Of a DNA stretch of 64,000 bases, positions 1 to 10,039 are shown in pieces; position 1 is the stretch's first letter; each line of letters opens with the position of its first letter. Below the pieces are notes generated by a model. It saw only the letters and a program-made list of their open reading frames with translations. It ran no database searches and was not told the origin of the DNA. This DNA is from Pseudobowmanella zhangzhouensis (GTDB lineage Bacteria; Pseudomonadota; Gammaproteobacteria; Enterobacterales; Alteromonadaceae): assembly GCF_042662685.1 (NCBI RefSeq), contig NZ_JBHSYO010000004.1, positions 502,841-566,840 of the forward strand, read 5' to 3'. A program made the translations under genes and the position numbers.

Positions 1-233
1 TCCTGGATGCGATGGGTACCATTCGTGACATCGTAGAAGCACGCGGTGCGATTCTGGTAGGTAAATGGCCTACTGATGGTTATAGCTTTGAAGCATCGAA
101 AGGCATGGCCGACGATAATCACTTTGTTGGTTTAGGTATCGATGAAGACCGTCAGCCAGAGCTGACCGAGTCGCGCGTAAAACAATGGTGTAAACAAATC
201 CACGACGAAATGTGCCTGGCTGAATTGGCATAA
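1..233 (+). CDS. fldA: Flavodoxin, C-terminal part (5' end outside window)
   Basis: The reading frame is open from the left edge and stops with TAA at 231-233. The visible ~76 residues match the C-terminal third of long-chain flavodoxins: the segment GKWPTDGYSFEASK followed by DDNHFVGLGIDEDRQ, which covers the isoalloxazine-side loop and the DNQ/LT-type tail of FldA. The protein is a small cytoplasmic FMN electron carrier that donates electrons to radical-SAM and biosynthetic enzymes. The start and the phosphate-binding loop lie outside the window, so intactness cannot be judged. A strong terminator follows. Identification by family resemblance is firm. Confidence 0.9.
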   Translation, partial: LDAMGTIRDIVEARGAILVGKWPTDGYSFEASKGMADDNHFVGLGIDEDRQPELTESRVKQWCKQIHDEMCLAELA

Positions 234-254
234 TATCCACACGCCGACAATCCC

Positions 255-279
255 AAAAACCCGGTTCACCGGGTTTTTT
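255..279 (+). terminator. Rho-independent terminator after fldA
   Basis: A 7-bp stem (AACCCGG/CCGGGTT) with a TTCA loop is followed by six T residues, 22 bp after the flavodoxin stop. Confidence 0.9.
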
Positions 280-381
280 AATGCCTTAACACTCTATTTC
301 TTGCATTTTCACTACTTTTCTAAGAAAGTACCGCGGTTAAAATTTCAACTACTCAATATATGACACGGAGTCCGATTGAGC

Positions 382-807
382 ATGGAACAGCACAACAGCT
401 CTCATGGCCACCCATCCTTTCTGGGTTTCAAAAGTCTAATCGCTTTTATTCTGAGCGCGGCACTGCTAACTGTCACCATTCTGGTCAGCGGCGGGCTCGG
501 CAGTCTTGAACATATTGCGATTGTGGCATTGCTGTCTGCCGCTTTCGCTTGGATAGTGTGGACGGTGGCGGCATGGCTGCCCTTTAACCCGGCACAGACT
601 CACCGACTGCGCCTGATGTTATCCGGCGGCACACTGGTCTACGTGTTACTTAGCAATATCATTCACCCTGAACTTAACGCACTGGAACAAAGCGCTAAAA
701 CATTTTTCGGTGTCGAGTTTGCCATCAGGCTACCACTGCTGGGCTTTGTACTCGGCGCGTTGATAGCGCTTAGTCTGCAACGAATTACCCGCCGATTAGG
801 CCATTAA
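382..807 (+). CDS. Small membrane protein of unknown function
   Basis: I do not recognise this gene. It encodes about 141 residues with a short polar His/Ser-rich N terminus and about four hydrophobic segments (near residues 17-37, 44-66, 79-95 and 114-134), ending in a basic RITRRLGH tail, so it is probably an inner-membrane protein. The ATG at 382 lies 11 nt after GGAG at 367-370; a TTG two codons earlier (376) is only 5 nt from it and cannot be excluded. It stands alone between two terminators and converges with topA. Confidence 0.65.
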   Translation: MEQHNSSHGHPSFLGFKSLIAFILSAALLTVTILVSGGLGSLEHIAIVALLSAAFAWIVWTVAAWLPFNPAQTHRLRLMLSGGTLVYVLLSNIIHPELNALEQSAKTFFGVEFAIRLPLLGFVLGALIALSLQRITRRLGH

Positions 808-832
808 AAAAGGCTGCGAATTGCAGCCTTTT
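808..832. terminator. Bidirectional terminator between the membrane protein and topA
   Basis: The stem GGCTGC/GCAGCC is flanked by A-run and T-run, so it can serve both converging genes. Confidence 0.85.
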
Positions 833-839
833 CAAGTAG

Positions 840-3473
840 TTACGATTTACGTTTATCGTCGACCTGCCATTTGCCATTCTCATACCAGGCAGACCAGCCA
901 CTGGCTTTACCTTTGTCGTTTTCCGTCATCACATACTGTTGTTTAGTCTTGCGACTAAATCTGACCAGTGCCGGATTGCCATCCGGATCCGCCTTTGGTG
1001 CATCGGCCAGGTACAAGAACTTCTCCGGTAATCGATCACGGAAACGTGCTAATTCTGCTACAAGCGGCGCACGTGTTTCACGGGATTTCGGGAAGTTATG
1101 AGCTGCCAGGAAAATACCTGACGCACCATCGCGCAGCACAAAGTGTGCATCCGACTTGCTACATGGCAACTCTGGTAAGTCCACCGGATCCTCTTTAGGC
1201 GGCGCGGCTTCACCGTTTTTCAACAACTTGCGCGTATTCTTACATTCGCTGTTAGTACAGCCGAAATACTTACCAAAACGCCCAGTTTTAAGCTCCATAT
1301 CACTGCCACAGCGATCACACTCAATCAGCGGGCCATCATAACCTTTAATCTTAAAGGTACCTTGCTCCACTTCCGTGCCACTACAAGCCGGTGCGTTGCC
1401 ACACAAATGCAGTTTACGGGTCTCGTCGAGAAGGTAACTGTCCATCGCAGTACCGCATTTTTGACAGCGATGTTTAGCGCGCAGAACATCAGTCTCTGCA
1501 CTGTCCTCATCATCAGCTTTAATCGCCTCATCGCCGGGCAGCAAATTCATCGTTGTGCTGCAGCGTTCTTTAGGTGGAAGATTAAACCCGGAACATCCGA
1601 GGAACACGCCGGTGCTGGCGGTTCTTAACATCATCGGGCGCTGGCATTTCGGACAGGAAATTGACGTTTCGATTGCCTGATTATTGCGCATACCACCATC
1701 TTCCATTGGTTTTTCTGCGCTAATCAAACGATCGTAAAAGTCTCCATAGAAATCATTTAATACCTGTTTCCAGTTGAGCTTACCTTCTGCAATATCGTCC
1801 AGATGTTGCTCCATATTGGCGGTAAAGTCATAACTCATCAGGTTCGAGAAATTTTCCAGCAAGCGATCGTTTACGATCTCGCCCATTTTTTCCGCATAGA
1901 AGCGTTTACTCTCGAGGCGAACATAGCCACGATCCTGAATCGTCGAAATAATGCTGGCATAGGTAGATGGACGGCCAATACCGCGTTTTTCCAATTCTTT
2001 AACCAGTGACGCTTCATTAAAACGTGCCGGTGGCTTAGTAAAGTGTTGCTTGGGTAACAGGGTTTGCAGCGCTAGTTTATCGCCGGCGTTAACGTCTGGC
2101 AGCAGCACATCTTCTTCGCCTTTACGACGCATGGCATTTTGCACCCGCGTCCAGCCATCGAATTTCAATACCCGGCCCTTGGCGGTCAATTCAAATTCAC
2201 CGGCAGCAACTTTTATCGTGGTTGCGTCATATTGTGCAGGCGTCATCTGACAGGCGACAAACTGACGCCAAATCAATTCGTACAGACGCTGAGCGTCGCG
2301 TTCCATATCGGATAAGGAAGCCGCTGAGACAATGACGTTAGAAGGACGAATCGCTTCGTGCGCTTCCTGGGCATTATCCTTGCTGCCATACACAATCGGA
2401 TTAGCCGGCAAATACTTATCGCCAAACTGTTTACCGATGTAATCACGCGCCGCACTCACCGCCTCAGCACTGAGGTTAGTCGAGTCGGTACGCATATAGG
2501 TAATGTGCCCTGCCTCATATAAACGCTGCGCCATCATCATGGTTTTCTTCACACCAAAACCAAGACGGGTACTGGCCGCCTGCTGCAAGGTTGACGTGAT
2601 AAAAGGTGCGCTTGGACGCGACTGGGTTGGCTTAGACTCGCGACTCACAACGTCGTACTGGGCTTTTTCCAGCAGCGCTAATGCCGCATCCGTCTGAGCT
2701 TTATTAACCGGTTTAAATGTTTCGCCGTTTTGACGGGCTACCTGTAGACGAAAGGCCTCGCTGTTATTTTTACTGACGTCAGCATGGACTTCCCAGAATT
2801 CTTCCGGCACGAAGGCTTTGATTTCCCGTTCACGCTCCACCACCAGGCGCACCGCGACTGACTGAACGCGACCGGCGGACAAACCGCGAGCAATTTTTTT
2901 CCACAGCAATGGCGAGACCATAAAGCCCACCACACGGTCCAAAAAGCGTCGTGCCTGTTGAGCATTTACCCGGGCAATATTCACCTCTCCCGGGTGTGAA
3001 AACGCTTCCTGAATTGCCTTCTTGGTGATTTCGTTAAACACCACGCGCTGAAAGGTTTTTCCCTTACCACCAATGATCTCACGCAGATGCCAGGCGATGG
3101 CTTCCCCTTCCCTATCCAAGTCCGTTGCCAGATAGATGGTGTCGGCCTGCTTAGCCAGTTTTTTCAGTTCACTGACGACTTTTTCTTTACCTTGTAGGAT
3201 CTCGTAATGGGCTTCCCAGTCGTTCTGAGGGTCCACCCCCATTCGATCCACTAATTTGAGATATTCATAGTGGCGCAGATAAGTATCACGCGCTTTATCA
3301 GAGAGTTTTTTTAATTCAGCACTGCTCTTTTTGGGCGGAACTTTGCCCAATGCTTTAGTGGGAAGATCGCGAATATGGCCTACGCTGGACTTAACAATAA
3401 AGTCGCTACCCAGGTATTTATTGATTGTTTTTGCTTTGGCCGGGGACTCGACGATTACCAGAGATTTTCCCAT
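840..3473 (-). CDS. topA: DNA topoisomerase I
   Basis: This is the type IA topoisomerase that relaxes negative supercoils. The 877 residues begin with the TOPRIM domain (SLVIVESPAKAKTI near the N terminus, the acidic DLDREGEA motif near residue 120). They continue through the gate domains with the catalytic-tyrosine motif ITYMRTDSTNLS near residue 325. The C terminus carries three Cys4 zinc ribbons (CPKC...CSG, CQKC..., CDRC...C) followed by further basic C-terminal segments. Length and order match E. coli TopA. The start ATG at 3473-3471 gives the canonical GKSLVIVES opening. In E. coli topA sits with sohB and yciK; here they lie nearby but separated. Confidence 0.97.
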   Translation of the reverse strand: MGKSLVIVESPAKAKTINKYLGSDFIVKSSVGHIRDLPTKALGKVPPKKSSAELKKLSDKARDTYLRHYEYLKLVDRMGVDPQNDWEAHYEILQGKEKVVSELKKLAKQADTIYLATDLDREGEAIAWHLREIIGGKGKTFQRVVFNEITKKAIQEAFSHPGEVNIARVNAQQARRFLDRVVGFMVSPLLWKKIARGLSAGRVQSVAVRLVVEREREIKAFVPEEFWEVHADVSKNNSEAFRLQVARQNGETFKPVNKAQTDAALALLEKAQYDVVSRESKPTQSRPSAPFITSTLQQAASTRLGFGVKKTMMMAQRLYEAGHITYMRTDSTNLSAEAVSAARDYIGKQFGDKYLPANPIVYGSKDNAQEAHEAIRPSNVIVSAASLSDMERDAQRLYELIWRQFVACQMTPAQYDATTIKVAAGEFELTAKGRVLKFDGWTRVQNAMRRKGEEDVLLPDVNAGDKLALQTLLPKQHFTKPPARFNEASLVKELEKRGIGRPSTYASIISTIQDRGYVRLESKRFYAEKMGEIVNDRLLENFSNLMSYDFTANMEQHLDDIAEGKLNWKQVLNDFYGDFYDRLISAEKPMEDGGMRNNQAIETSISCPKCQRPMMLRTASTGVFLGCSGFNLPPKERCSTTMNLLPGDEAIKADDEDSAETDVLRAKHRCQKCGTAMDSYLLDETRKLHLCGNAPACSGTEVEQGTFKIKGYDGPLIECDRCGSDMELKTGRFGKYFGCTNSECKNTRKLLKNGEAAPPKEDPVDLPELPCSKSDAHFVLRDGASGIFLAAHNFPKSRETRAPLVAELARFRDRLPEKFLYLADAPKADPDGNPALVRFSRKTKQQYVMTENDKGKASGWSAWYENGKWQVDDKRKS

Positions 3474-3636
3474 AGATGAAACGTAAACCTTTGAAAATTA
3501 GATGCTTTATACGAAAAGACCGGGTCATCACCCAGTCACACAGAATTCTTAACTTTTTAAGGTATATAGACAAACTTTACTGAAAACAAGGTTTTATTAT
3601 TTCACTGGATATATTTCATTGCTGAGACATCCGATT

Positions 3637-3663
3637 TTGCTTCCGCCATAAAAACCGTATAAT
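3637..3663 (+). promoter_or_regulatory. Putative sigma-70 promoter of astB
   Basis: A perfect TATAAT at 3658-3663 lies 76 nt upstream of the astB start. The -35 region is weak (TTTTGC at 3635-3640 with 17-bp spacing). No ArgR operator was recognised. Confidence 0.5.
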
Positions 3664-3738
3664 GCCGCCTCTTTTCCCATCAGCGGTCTGACATCCAGGC
3701 TTGTCCCGCTCTGCTTAATAAATAAAAAGTGAGGATGT

Positions 3739-5088
3739 ATGCAGCATTTTGAAGTGAACTTTGACGGCTTAGTTGGTCCTACACACAACTATGCCGGGCT
3801 CTCTTTTGGTAACGTCGCGTCGCAATCAAATGCCAAAGCCAAAAGTAGCCCCCGTCAGGCCGCCAAACAGGGACTTATGAAAGCCAAAGCATTGGCCGAT
3901 ATGGGCATGGTGCAGGGGATTCTGGCGCCTCAGGAACGCCCAGACATTCTTACGCTACGTCGCTTAGGTTTCAACGGAACCGATGCTCAGGTACTGGCAA
4001 AAGCGGCGAAGCAGGCTCCAGCGTTATTACAGGCCTGCTGTTCAGCATCCAGCATGTGGACCGCCAACGCTGCAACCGTCTCACCCAGTGCCGATACGGC
4101 CGATGGCAAAGTGCATTTTACGCCAGCCAACCTGACCAATAAGTTTCACCGCTCTTTAGAGCCGGCGGTCACCGGGCGCATCCTGCAGGCCATTTTCAGT
4201 GACGGAAAATACTTCCACCACCATAAACACCTGCCAGATAATGAACATTTTGGTGATGAGGGTGCGGCTAACCATACCCGTTTGTGTGCACAATATGGCC
4301 ATGCCGGGGTTGAGCTGTTTGTTTATGGCCGTACCGCGTTCGATAGCAGTAAGCCGGCTCCGAAACGCTACCCAGCCCGTCAGACCTTAGAAGCCAGTCA
4401 GGCCATTGCCCGCTTGCACGGTCTGTCGGATGAAAACACTGTGTTTATGCTGCAAAACCCGGATGTGATCGACAAAGGTGTGTTCCACAATGACGTTATT
4501 TCGGTAGGCAACCAGAATGTGCTGTTTTACCATCAGGAAGCCTTTGCCAACACCGATGCCGATTTCGCCGAAATTCGCGCTAAATTTGGTGACCACCCAC
4601 TGCACTTTGTACGTGTAGACAGCAGCGCAGTAAGCGTTGAAGAAGCGGTCAAAACCTACCTGTTCAATACGCAAATTCTGACCATGCCAAATGGTGAAAT
4701 GGCGATTATTGCCCCCACCGAGTGTCAGGAAAGTGAATCTGTCTCCCGTTACCTGGCCGATTTGGTCACACAAGACACACCGATCAAGCAGGTACATTAT
4801 TTTGACGTCAAACAATCCATGCGTAACGGTGGCGGCCCTGCCTGCTTGCGCCTGCGTGTGGCCCTAAACGACCAGGAACTGGCCGCGGTAAACCCCAACA
4901 CACTGATGAGCGATGCACTATTTAGCCGCTTGAATCAGTGGGTAGACAAGCACTACCGCGACGAACTCAGTGCCGATGAACTGCATGATCCTGCGCTGCT
5001 GGAAGAAAGCCGCGCCGCCCTGGATGAACTAACGCAAATCATGAAACTGGGCTCTGTGTATCCATTCCAGCGCGATGGATTGATTTAA
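3739..5088 (+). CDS. astB: N-succinylarginine dihydrolase
   Basis: AstB converts N2-succinylarginine to N2-succinylornithine, CO2 and two NH3 in the arginine succinyltransferase catabolic pathway. The 449 residues show the family opening (EVNFDGLVGPTHNYAGLS), the NEHFGDEGAANH segment that carries a catalytic His, and the C-terminal NGGGPACLRLRV segment that carries the nucleophilic Cys. Length equals the family norm and the ATG at 3739 follows GTGAGG at a usable distance. The other ast genes are not adjacent. It is relevant because the cyanophycin locus at 33.7-41.5 kb would deliver arginine to this pathway. Confidence 0.96.
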   Translation: MQHFEVNFDGLVGPTHNYAGLSFGNVASQSNAKAKSSPRQAAKQGLMKAKALADMGMVQGILAPQERPDILTLRRLGFNGTDAQVLAKAAKQAPALLQACCSASSMWTANAATVSPSADTADGKVHFTPANLTNKFHRSLEPAVTGRILQAIFSDGKYFHHHKHLPDNEHFGDEGAANHTRLCAQYGHAGVELFVYGRTAFDSSKPAPKRYPARQTLEASQAIARLHGLSDENTVFMLQNPDVIDKGVFHNDVISVGNQNVLFYHQEAFANTDADFAEIRAKFGDHPLHFVRVDSSAVSVEEAVKTYLFNTQILTMPNGEMAIIAPTECQESESVSRYLADLVTQDTPIKQVHYFDVKQSMRNGGGPACLRLRVALNDQELAAVNPNTLMSDALFSRLNQWVDKHYRDELSADELHDPALLEESRAALDELTQIMKLGSVYPFQRDGLI

Positions 5089-5109
5089 CACCGTTTAGGT
5101 TTCAGTCAT

Positions 5110-5139
5110 AAAAAAGCCCGGGATGTCCCGGGCTTTTTT
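5110..5139 (+). terminator. Terminator between astB and the Ig-repeat lipoprotein
   Basis: An AAAAAAGCCCGGG/CCCGGGCTTTTTT hairpin is symmetrical, so it can act for both converging genes. Confidence 0.9.
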
Positions 5140-5152
5140 GATACAACGCAGA

Positions 5153-7363
5153 CTACAACGTGTCAGCGCAATTGCCGCTTAGTCCAAATGGGTTAGCCGG
5201 AGGACTCGCACCTTTGTCTTTCAAGTCTGCGGCCGCTACTGGTAAACGGTATTGCTGAGTTTGTTGCGACTCAGTTCCAGAGCTTTGTCCACGCACCGTC
5301 ATTACCATATTTACCCAAGGGGCAAACTCTTTCGGATAACGCCACTGCAAAATCACTTGGCCATTTTCATCTGTGGTATTCACATTATCTTCAAAACTAA
5401 TCACACCTATGATACCCGGGGTTAGATCGCCATCTCCGTTACGGTCTTCACCCGCGTCCAGTTGTCCATTTACTTCATCAGGATCGTTCAGACCGTCTTC
5501 TGATGTGCAACTAGCAGTAGTAACCGTGAACCAAACACTGAGGTCATCATCCCACTGCCAGAAGCCTTTGTAGTATGCAATCGCTGTCGGGGTTGGAGGA
5601 GCAATAGATACACTCAAAGGTTCTCCGCGCACAGGATTACCACTGGCATCACTGACAAACACCACAAACTCTTTCAAGTACGTTGCATCGTTAGGTGACT
5701 GTATTTGATTACCTGTACCAAATGAAATGTCAAAGGCTCGATCAGACACAGTTAACGTTGTAAACGCACTGACTGACGGTGTATCCACTACAGTGGCAGT
5801 AATCTTTACACCATTTAATTCGCTGGTGCCCACAGAGGTATACACGGTTGAGGCGGAACCACTGCTGTCTGTAGTCGCCAGAACTGGTGATAACTGTCCT
5901 CCGGAAACTTCCTCCACTTCAAATCTGACCTGTTTTCCTTTCACCAGATTTCCCGCAGGATCCCTTACCACTGCCGTAATAGTGGCTTCCTGACCATCAG
6001 GTCCAATTGCATCAGGTGTAGCATCAACCACGATGGATGCCGCAGTTGAGGCAACAAACTCAATTTCAACCCGCGCACTGACTTCTTCATTATTACTGTC
6101 GACTCCTATCGCTGAAATCGAAGCAAATCCTGCACTACTGGATTGAATATCAAACGACGCCTGCCCGTTTGCATCGGTAGTTAAATCAGCATTGGTTATC
6201 TGGCCGCGACTTGCGACAAATGTCATCGCGCCGTTCGCGTATGGAGCACCGTCTTTTAACCAAGTTACCGTTACAGTTTCTGTTGTACCGAGATACACTT
6301 CATCCGTAGGTAATGTGGTAAAGCGGAAAGAATCTTCACCAACCACAATTTCAATGCTCTCTGAATAATTTAGAGCGCTTGCAACTATAGTATCTGTGCC
6401 TGAGGCAGCTGCTTGATACGTTCCTGTTACAACGCCTTGTTCGGATGTGATTGGATTTGCAATATTCAGCGAACCTAGTTGTGCAGTAAGCGTCACCTCT
6501 TTACCACTTACTGGCTTACCGTCTGAATCTAAAACACTAACGCTGATCGGGGCGGTATCGCCGAGGATAACGGATTTAGGACCATTTATTACAACCACAG
6601 ATCCATCAATCTGGACTTCAAGGGTGCTAATAATAGGCGAGGCACTACCCACCGAAGCGGTCACAGTAACGAGGCGGTTTTCCGGGTCATCACCGGTTGA
6701 AAGAACAACCGATGCCTTGCCATCTGCACCCGTTACTTCTGTAGAACTAGATAGAGCAGCATTTGAGTCAACTGCAAAATTAACGGTGATTCCTTCCATA
6801 ACACTGTTGTTACTATCTTTGACTGCTGCAGTAATAGTAATCTGATCGGAGCCACTGGATGGCAATTGCAGTGACGTAGCAAACAAGTCTAAGTTGGCAG
6901 GTTGTCTATTTTCTGCACCTTCACCAGCTGAAGTAAATGCAATCTGTGCAGTCGTTGTGCCAAATGTAGCAATGACGTTACCTGCACCACTGGTCGAGCC
7001 GACCATCAAACCGATACTGGCCTGCCCGTTAGCATCTAGCGCAACCCGTCCGTTTTGCACGGTAAAGCTTGCCAGATTTTCTTCGTCGAAACTAAATGCA
7101 ACGACCTGCCCGGCAACCGACGAACCATTAGACGCAGTCACAGTAGCCTTCACTTTTAACGGTTTAGCACTACTTAGCAAGGTGCTGGAATCCACCTGTT
7201 CATCGGTGGCGGCGTCATGCAGGGTCAAGGCGATGGTATAGGACGTACCTGAGGTATTGCCGCCGTTGTTGCTCCCGTCCTGGGTTAGACTCCCGCCCCC
7301 ACCACATGCACTCAGACCTAACATGATCATTAAAGAGGCAAAATATTTAACAAAGCTTTTCAT
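5153..7363 (-). CDS. Ig-like (Big_1/invasin-type) repeat lipoprotein
   Basis: This is a 736-residue lipoprotein with a signal peptide ending in the lipobox LSAC followed by GGGG, a glycine tether typical of surface-anchored lipoproteins. The rest is about five tandem bacterial Ig-like domains of roughly 95-105 residues with recurring D-ANGQAS and T-D-NGKAS-type turns, as in the Big_1 family of intimin/invasin. The C-terminal ~180 residues hold a Ca-binding-like D/N-rich stretch and a non-repeat module. The chosen ATG (7363) is preceded by GCAGGAAG with 6-nt spacing; an in-frame TTG two codons upstream is less likely. It is probably an adhesin or structural surface protein; the ligand is unknown. 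Confidence 0.8.
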   Translation of the reverse strand: MKSFVKYFASLMIMLGLSACGGGGSLTQDGSNNGGNTSGTSYTIALTLHDAATDEQVDSSTLLSSAKPLKVKATVTASNGSSVAGQVVAFSFDEENLASFTVQNGRVALDANGQASIGLMVGSTSGAGNVIATFGTTTAQIAFTSAGEGAENRQPANLDLFATSLQLPSSGSDQITITAAVKDSNNSVMEGITVNFAVDSNAALSSSTEVTGADGKASVVLSTGDDPENRLVTVTASVGSASPIISTLEVQIDGSVVVINGPKSVILGDTAPISVSVLDSDGKPVSGKEVTLTAQLGSLNIANPITSEQGVVTGTYQAAASGTDTIVASALNYSESIEIVVGEDSFRFTTLPTDEVYLGTTETVTVTWLKDGAPYANGAMTFVASRGQITNADLTTDANGQASFDIQSSSAGFASISAIGVDSNNEEVSARVEIEFVASTAASIVVDATPDAIGPDGQEATITAVVRDPAGNLVKGKQVRFEVEEVSGGQLSPVLATTDSSGSASTVYTSVGTSELNGVKITATVVDTPSVSAFTTLTVSDRAFDISFGTGNQIQSPNDATYLKEFVVFVSDASGNPVRGEPLSVSIAPPTPTAIAYYKGFWQWDDDLSVWFTVTTASCTSEDGLNDPDEVNGQLDAGEDRNGDGDLTPGIIGVISFEDNVNTTDENGQVILQWRYPKEFAPWVNMVMTVRGQSSGTESQQTQQYRLPVAAADLKDKGASPPANPFGLSGNCADTL

Positions 7364-7475
7364 GTTCAACTTCCTGCATTTTGACGCGGTTATTCCGCGA
7401 GTATTCCTATCTGATTGTTGGCTGCGGCCAAACTTGCTAGGCTACGCCCTAACAAAACTATAACAAGGATCTCAG

Positions 7476-8831
7476 ATGGCCAATTCGGCATCCAAACACA
7501 ATCTCACGCTACGCATCGTTATCGGCATGATCGCCGGGATCAGTATCGGAACTGCGTTAAACTGGCTATTTGATGATAGTGGAGATTACGCATTTGTTGT
7601 ATTCGGCTCCACCATCTCAACGTATAGCATTTTAGTCGATGGTATATTCAACGTAGTCGGCAGTATTTTTGTTAACAGCCTGAAAATGCTCGTCGTCCCT
7701 CTGGTATTCGTATCGCTCGTCTGTGGTGTATGCAAACTAAGCGACCCAACCCGTTTAGGTCGCCTTGGAGGTAAAGCCATTGGCCTATACCTGGCAACCA
7801 CCGCGATCGCCGTGACGTTCGCTTTGTTTATGGCACTTGCTATAGAGCCAGGTGCTGGCGTGATGCTGGAAACCGACAAAGCATTTACGCCGAAACCGTC
7901 ACCCGGCATTGGTCAGGTGATTATTGATATGTTCCCGCAGAACCCGATTGAAGCAATGGCTCAGGGTAAGATGCTACAGGTGATTGTATTTGCCATGCTG
8001 TTTGGCATCGCTATCGCATTAAGTGGTAAAGCCGGTGAGCGCATTGCCAGTTTGTTTGACGACCTCAATGACGTCATCATGAAACTGGTCATGATTCTGA
8101 TGAATCTGGCGCCTTACGGCGTATTCGCTTTGATGGCAAAGATGGCCGCCACCGTCGATCCACAGGCATTCGTCAATTTAGGTAAATACTTTGTGCTCGT
8201 CGCAGTGTTGCTGCTCGCGCATGGATTATTAGTCTACCCATTAATCTTTAAGGTACTGACTGGTCTCAATCCTCTGATGTTCCTGCGTAAAATGCGAGAT
8301 ACATGGCTGTTTGCCTTCAGCACATCTAGCAGTAACGCCACAATGCCGGTCACCTATGAAACGGTTACGCGAAAAATGGGTGTGAGTCGAAATATTGCCT
8401 CTTTCACCGTGCCACTGGGTGCCACCATTAATATGGATGGCACGGCCATAATGCAGGGTGTAGCCACTGCCTTCATTGCCCAAATGTATGGTGTTGACTT
8501 AAGCGGTTCGCAGCTGCTGATGGTGATATTAACTGCCACCTTGGCCTCGGTAGGTACGGCAGGAGTACCCGGGGTTGGGCTCATTATGTTGGGTATGGTG
8601 CTACAGCAGGTTAATCTTCCCCATGAAGCCATAGGTATGATCATGGCAGTAGACCGATTACTGGATATGACCCGAACTATGGTCAATGTCACGGGTGACT
8701 CGATGGTGTCGGTGATTATTGCCAAGAGTGAAGGTGAATTTAATCAGGCACGCTATTTGGATCCTGATGCAGCGGGCGAAGAAGAGGCAATTGATCTGGA
8801 CACCGTGGTCGAACACCAGTCTCAATCTTAA
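7476..8831 (+). CDS. Dicarboxylate/amino acid:cation (Na+ or H+) symporter
   Basis: This is a member of the DAACS (SDF) family of glutamate/aspartate/dicarboxylate transporters, 451 residues. Diagnostic features are the serine-rich re-entrant loop (STSSSNATMPVT, residues ~282-293), the NMDGTA substrate/cation motif near residue 320, and the C-terminal DRLLDMTRTMVNVTGD motif near residues 390-406. About eight membrane helices plus two hairpins are expected. The C-terminal tail is acidic. It stands alone, diverges from the upstream lipoprotein gene and has its own terminator. The exact substrate cannot be read from sequence. Confidence 0.93.
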   Translation: MANSASKHNLTLRIVIGMIAGISIGTALNWLFDDSGDYAFVVFGSTISTYSILVDGIFNVVGSIFVNSLKMLVVPLVFVSLVCGVCKLSDPTRLGRLGGKAIGLYLATTAIAVTFALFMALAIEPGAGVMLETDKAFTPKPSPGIGQVIIDMFPQNPIEAMAQGKMLQVIVFAMLFGIAIALSGKAGERIASLFDDLNDVIMKLVMILMNLAPYGVFALMAKMAATVDPQAFVNLGKYFVLVAVLLLAHGLLVYPLIFKVLTGLNPLMFLRKMRDTWLFAFSTSSSNATMPVTYETVTRKMGVSRNIASFTVPLGATINMDGTAIMQGVATAFIAQMYGVDLSGSQLLMVILTATLASVGTAGVPGVGLIMLGMVLQQVNLPHEAIGMIMAVDRLLDMTRTMVNVTGDSMVSVIIAKSEGEFNQARYLDPDAAGEEEAIDLDTVVEHQSQS

Positions 8832-8852
8832 CTAGCTAAATGTTTAAAACAC

Positions 8853-8879
8853 AAAAAGCCCGGATATCCGGGCTTTTTT
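8853..8879 (+). terminator. Terminator between symporter gene and sohB
   Basis: An AAAAAGCCCGGATATCCGGGCTTTTTT hairpin lies between converging genes and can act in both directions. Confidence 0.9.
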
Positions 8880-8900
8880 ATACACGTTCATGAAAACGCA

Positions 8901-9944
8901 CTAGCCGTTAAAGGCGGTACGTCCCAAAGACCACAAGCGATTGAATACACTTTGCACGGTCAAAGAAGCGGAGTTTGCTAATTTCTCTGCCAGATTTTTC
9001 TTCAGGGAGTATTTCACCTGATACACCCGCGCTGATTTACTGGCGTTAATCAGGTAATCATCAGAGGTACCAATTACATCGACTAATCCAAGCTCTTTCG
9101 CTTTGTTGCCGTACCAATACTCGCCAGTGGCGACGGATGCAATATCGAGCGTTGGGCGGTGCTCGGCAACAAACGACTTGAACATACCATGTACGCTTTC
9201 CAGCTCTTCGCGGAACTTCTCTCTGCCCTGCTCAGTATTCTCACCAAACACCGTCAAAGTGCGTTTAAACTCACCCGCCGTATGCTGTTCAAACTCTATG
9301 TGGTTATGCTTCAACAGCTTATTAAAGTTTGGCAACTGCGCAATCACGCCAATTGAACCAATTATGGCAAACGGCGCGCTGATGATTTCGTTGGCCACAC
9401 AAGCCATCATATAGCCGCCGCTGGCAGCTACTTTATCCACTGACACGGTTAACTTGATGTTCGCATCACGCAAACGCTGTAATTGAGATGCCGCTAACCC
9501 GTAGCCATGCACGACGCCACCACCACTTTCCACTTTCACCAGCACTTCATCCTGCGAAGTGGCTACAGATAAAATCGCGGTGATTTCTTCGCGCAGACCC
9601 TCTACCTCATGCGCATCCATTGAGCCATTGAAATCGATGACATACAACACAGGCTGACGGGTGTCATCTGGTTGATTTTTGCTTTGTTTCTGCTTGGCTT
9701 TCTCAGCCTTCTTTTCCTCTTTGTGCAGCTTTTTCAGCTCATCTTTACTAAGCAGCTCAGCCTGCATATGGTCGCGCACATCGTCCAATTTGTCTGAAAT
9801 ACAGGTTATTTCCAGTTCGCCTTTGTGCTTACGCTGGCGCATCGCCATGCCCATAATCACGCCAACCACCAACAAGATGGCGACCACCAGTGTGGCGGCT
9901 TTGGCCAAAAACAGTCCGTATTCGTATAAAAATTCCAAGTTCAT
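8901..9944 (-). CDS. sohB: Inner-membrane serine protease SohB (S49 family)
   Basis: SohB is a paralogue of signal peptide peptidase SppA with a Ser-Lys dyad facing the periplasm. The 347 residues have an N-terminal membrane helix (residues ~8-30), a charged Lys/Glu-rich coiled region (~70-95), then the S49 domain with VKVESGGGVVHGYGLA, the nucleophile in KVAASGGYMMA and the general base in GEFKRTLTVFGENT. Length matches E. coli SohB (~349). In enterics it lies with yciK and topA, both also found in this window. The substrates are not known. Confidence 0.94.
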   Translation of the reverse strand: MNLEFLYEYGLFLAKAATLVVAILLVVGVIMGMAMRQRKHKGELEITCISDKLDDVRDHMQAELLSKDELKKLHKEEKKAEKAKQKQSKNQPDDTRQPVLYVIDFNGSMDAHEVEGLREEITAILSVATSQDEVLVKVESGGGVVHGYGLAASQLQRLRDANIKLTVSVDKVAASGGYMMACVANEIISAPFAIIGSIGVIAQLPNFNKLLKHNHIEFEQHTAGEFKRTLTVFGENTEQGREKFREELESVHGMFKSFVAEHRPTLDIASVATGEYWYGNKAKELGLVDVIGTSDDYLINASKSARVYQVKYSLKKNLAEKLANSASLTVQSVFNRLWSLGRTAFNG

Positions 9945-9988
9945 CTACTCCAACAACAGTTTGCTCTTATATGGGGACATTGGCGCAT

Positions 9989-10019
9989 AAAAAAAGCCAG
10001 GCATCAACCTGGCTTTTTT
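9989..10019 (-). terminator. Terminator after the surface lipase gene
   Basis: The stem AGCCAGG/CCTGGCT is flanked by A and T runs and lies 21 nt beyond the lipase stop codon. Confidence 0.88.
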
Positions 10020-10039
10020 ATTTCATTAACAAGCGGCAA

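Noticed and set aside
4387..4815. 142-residue frame opposite astB
   Set aside because: Antisense shadow of astB with no start signals.
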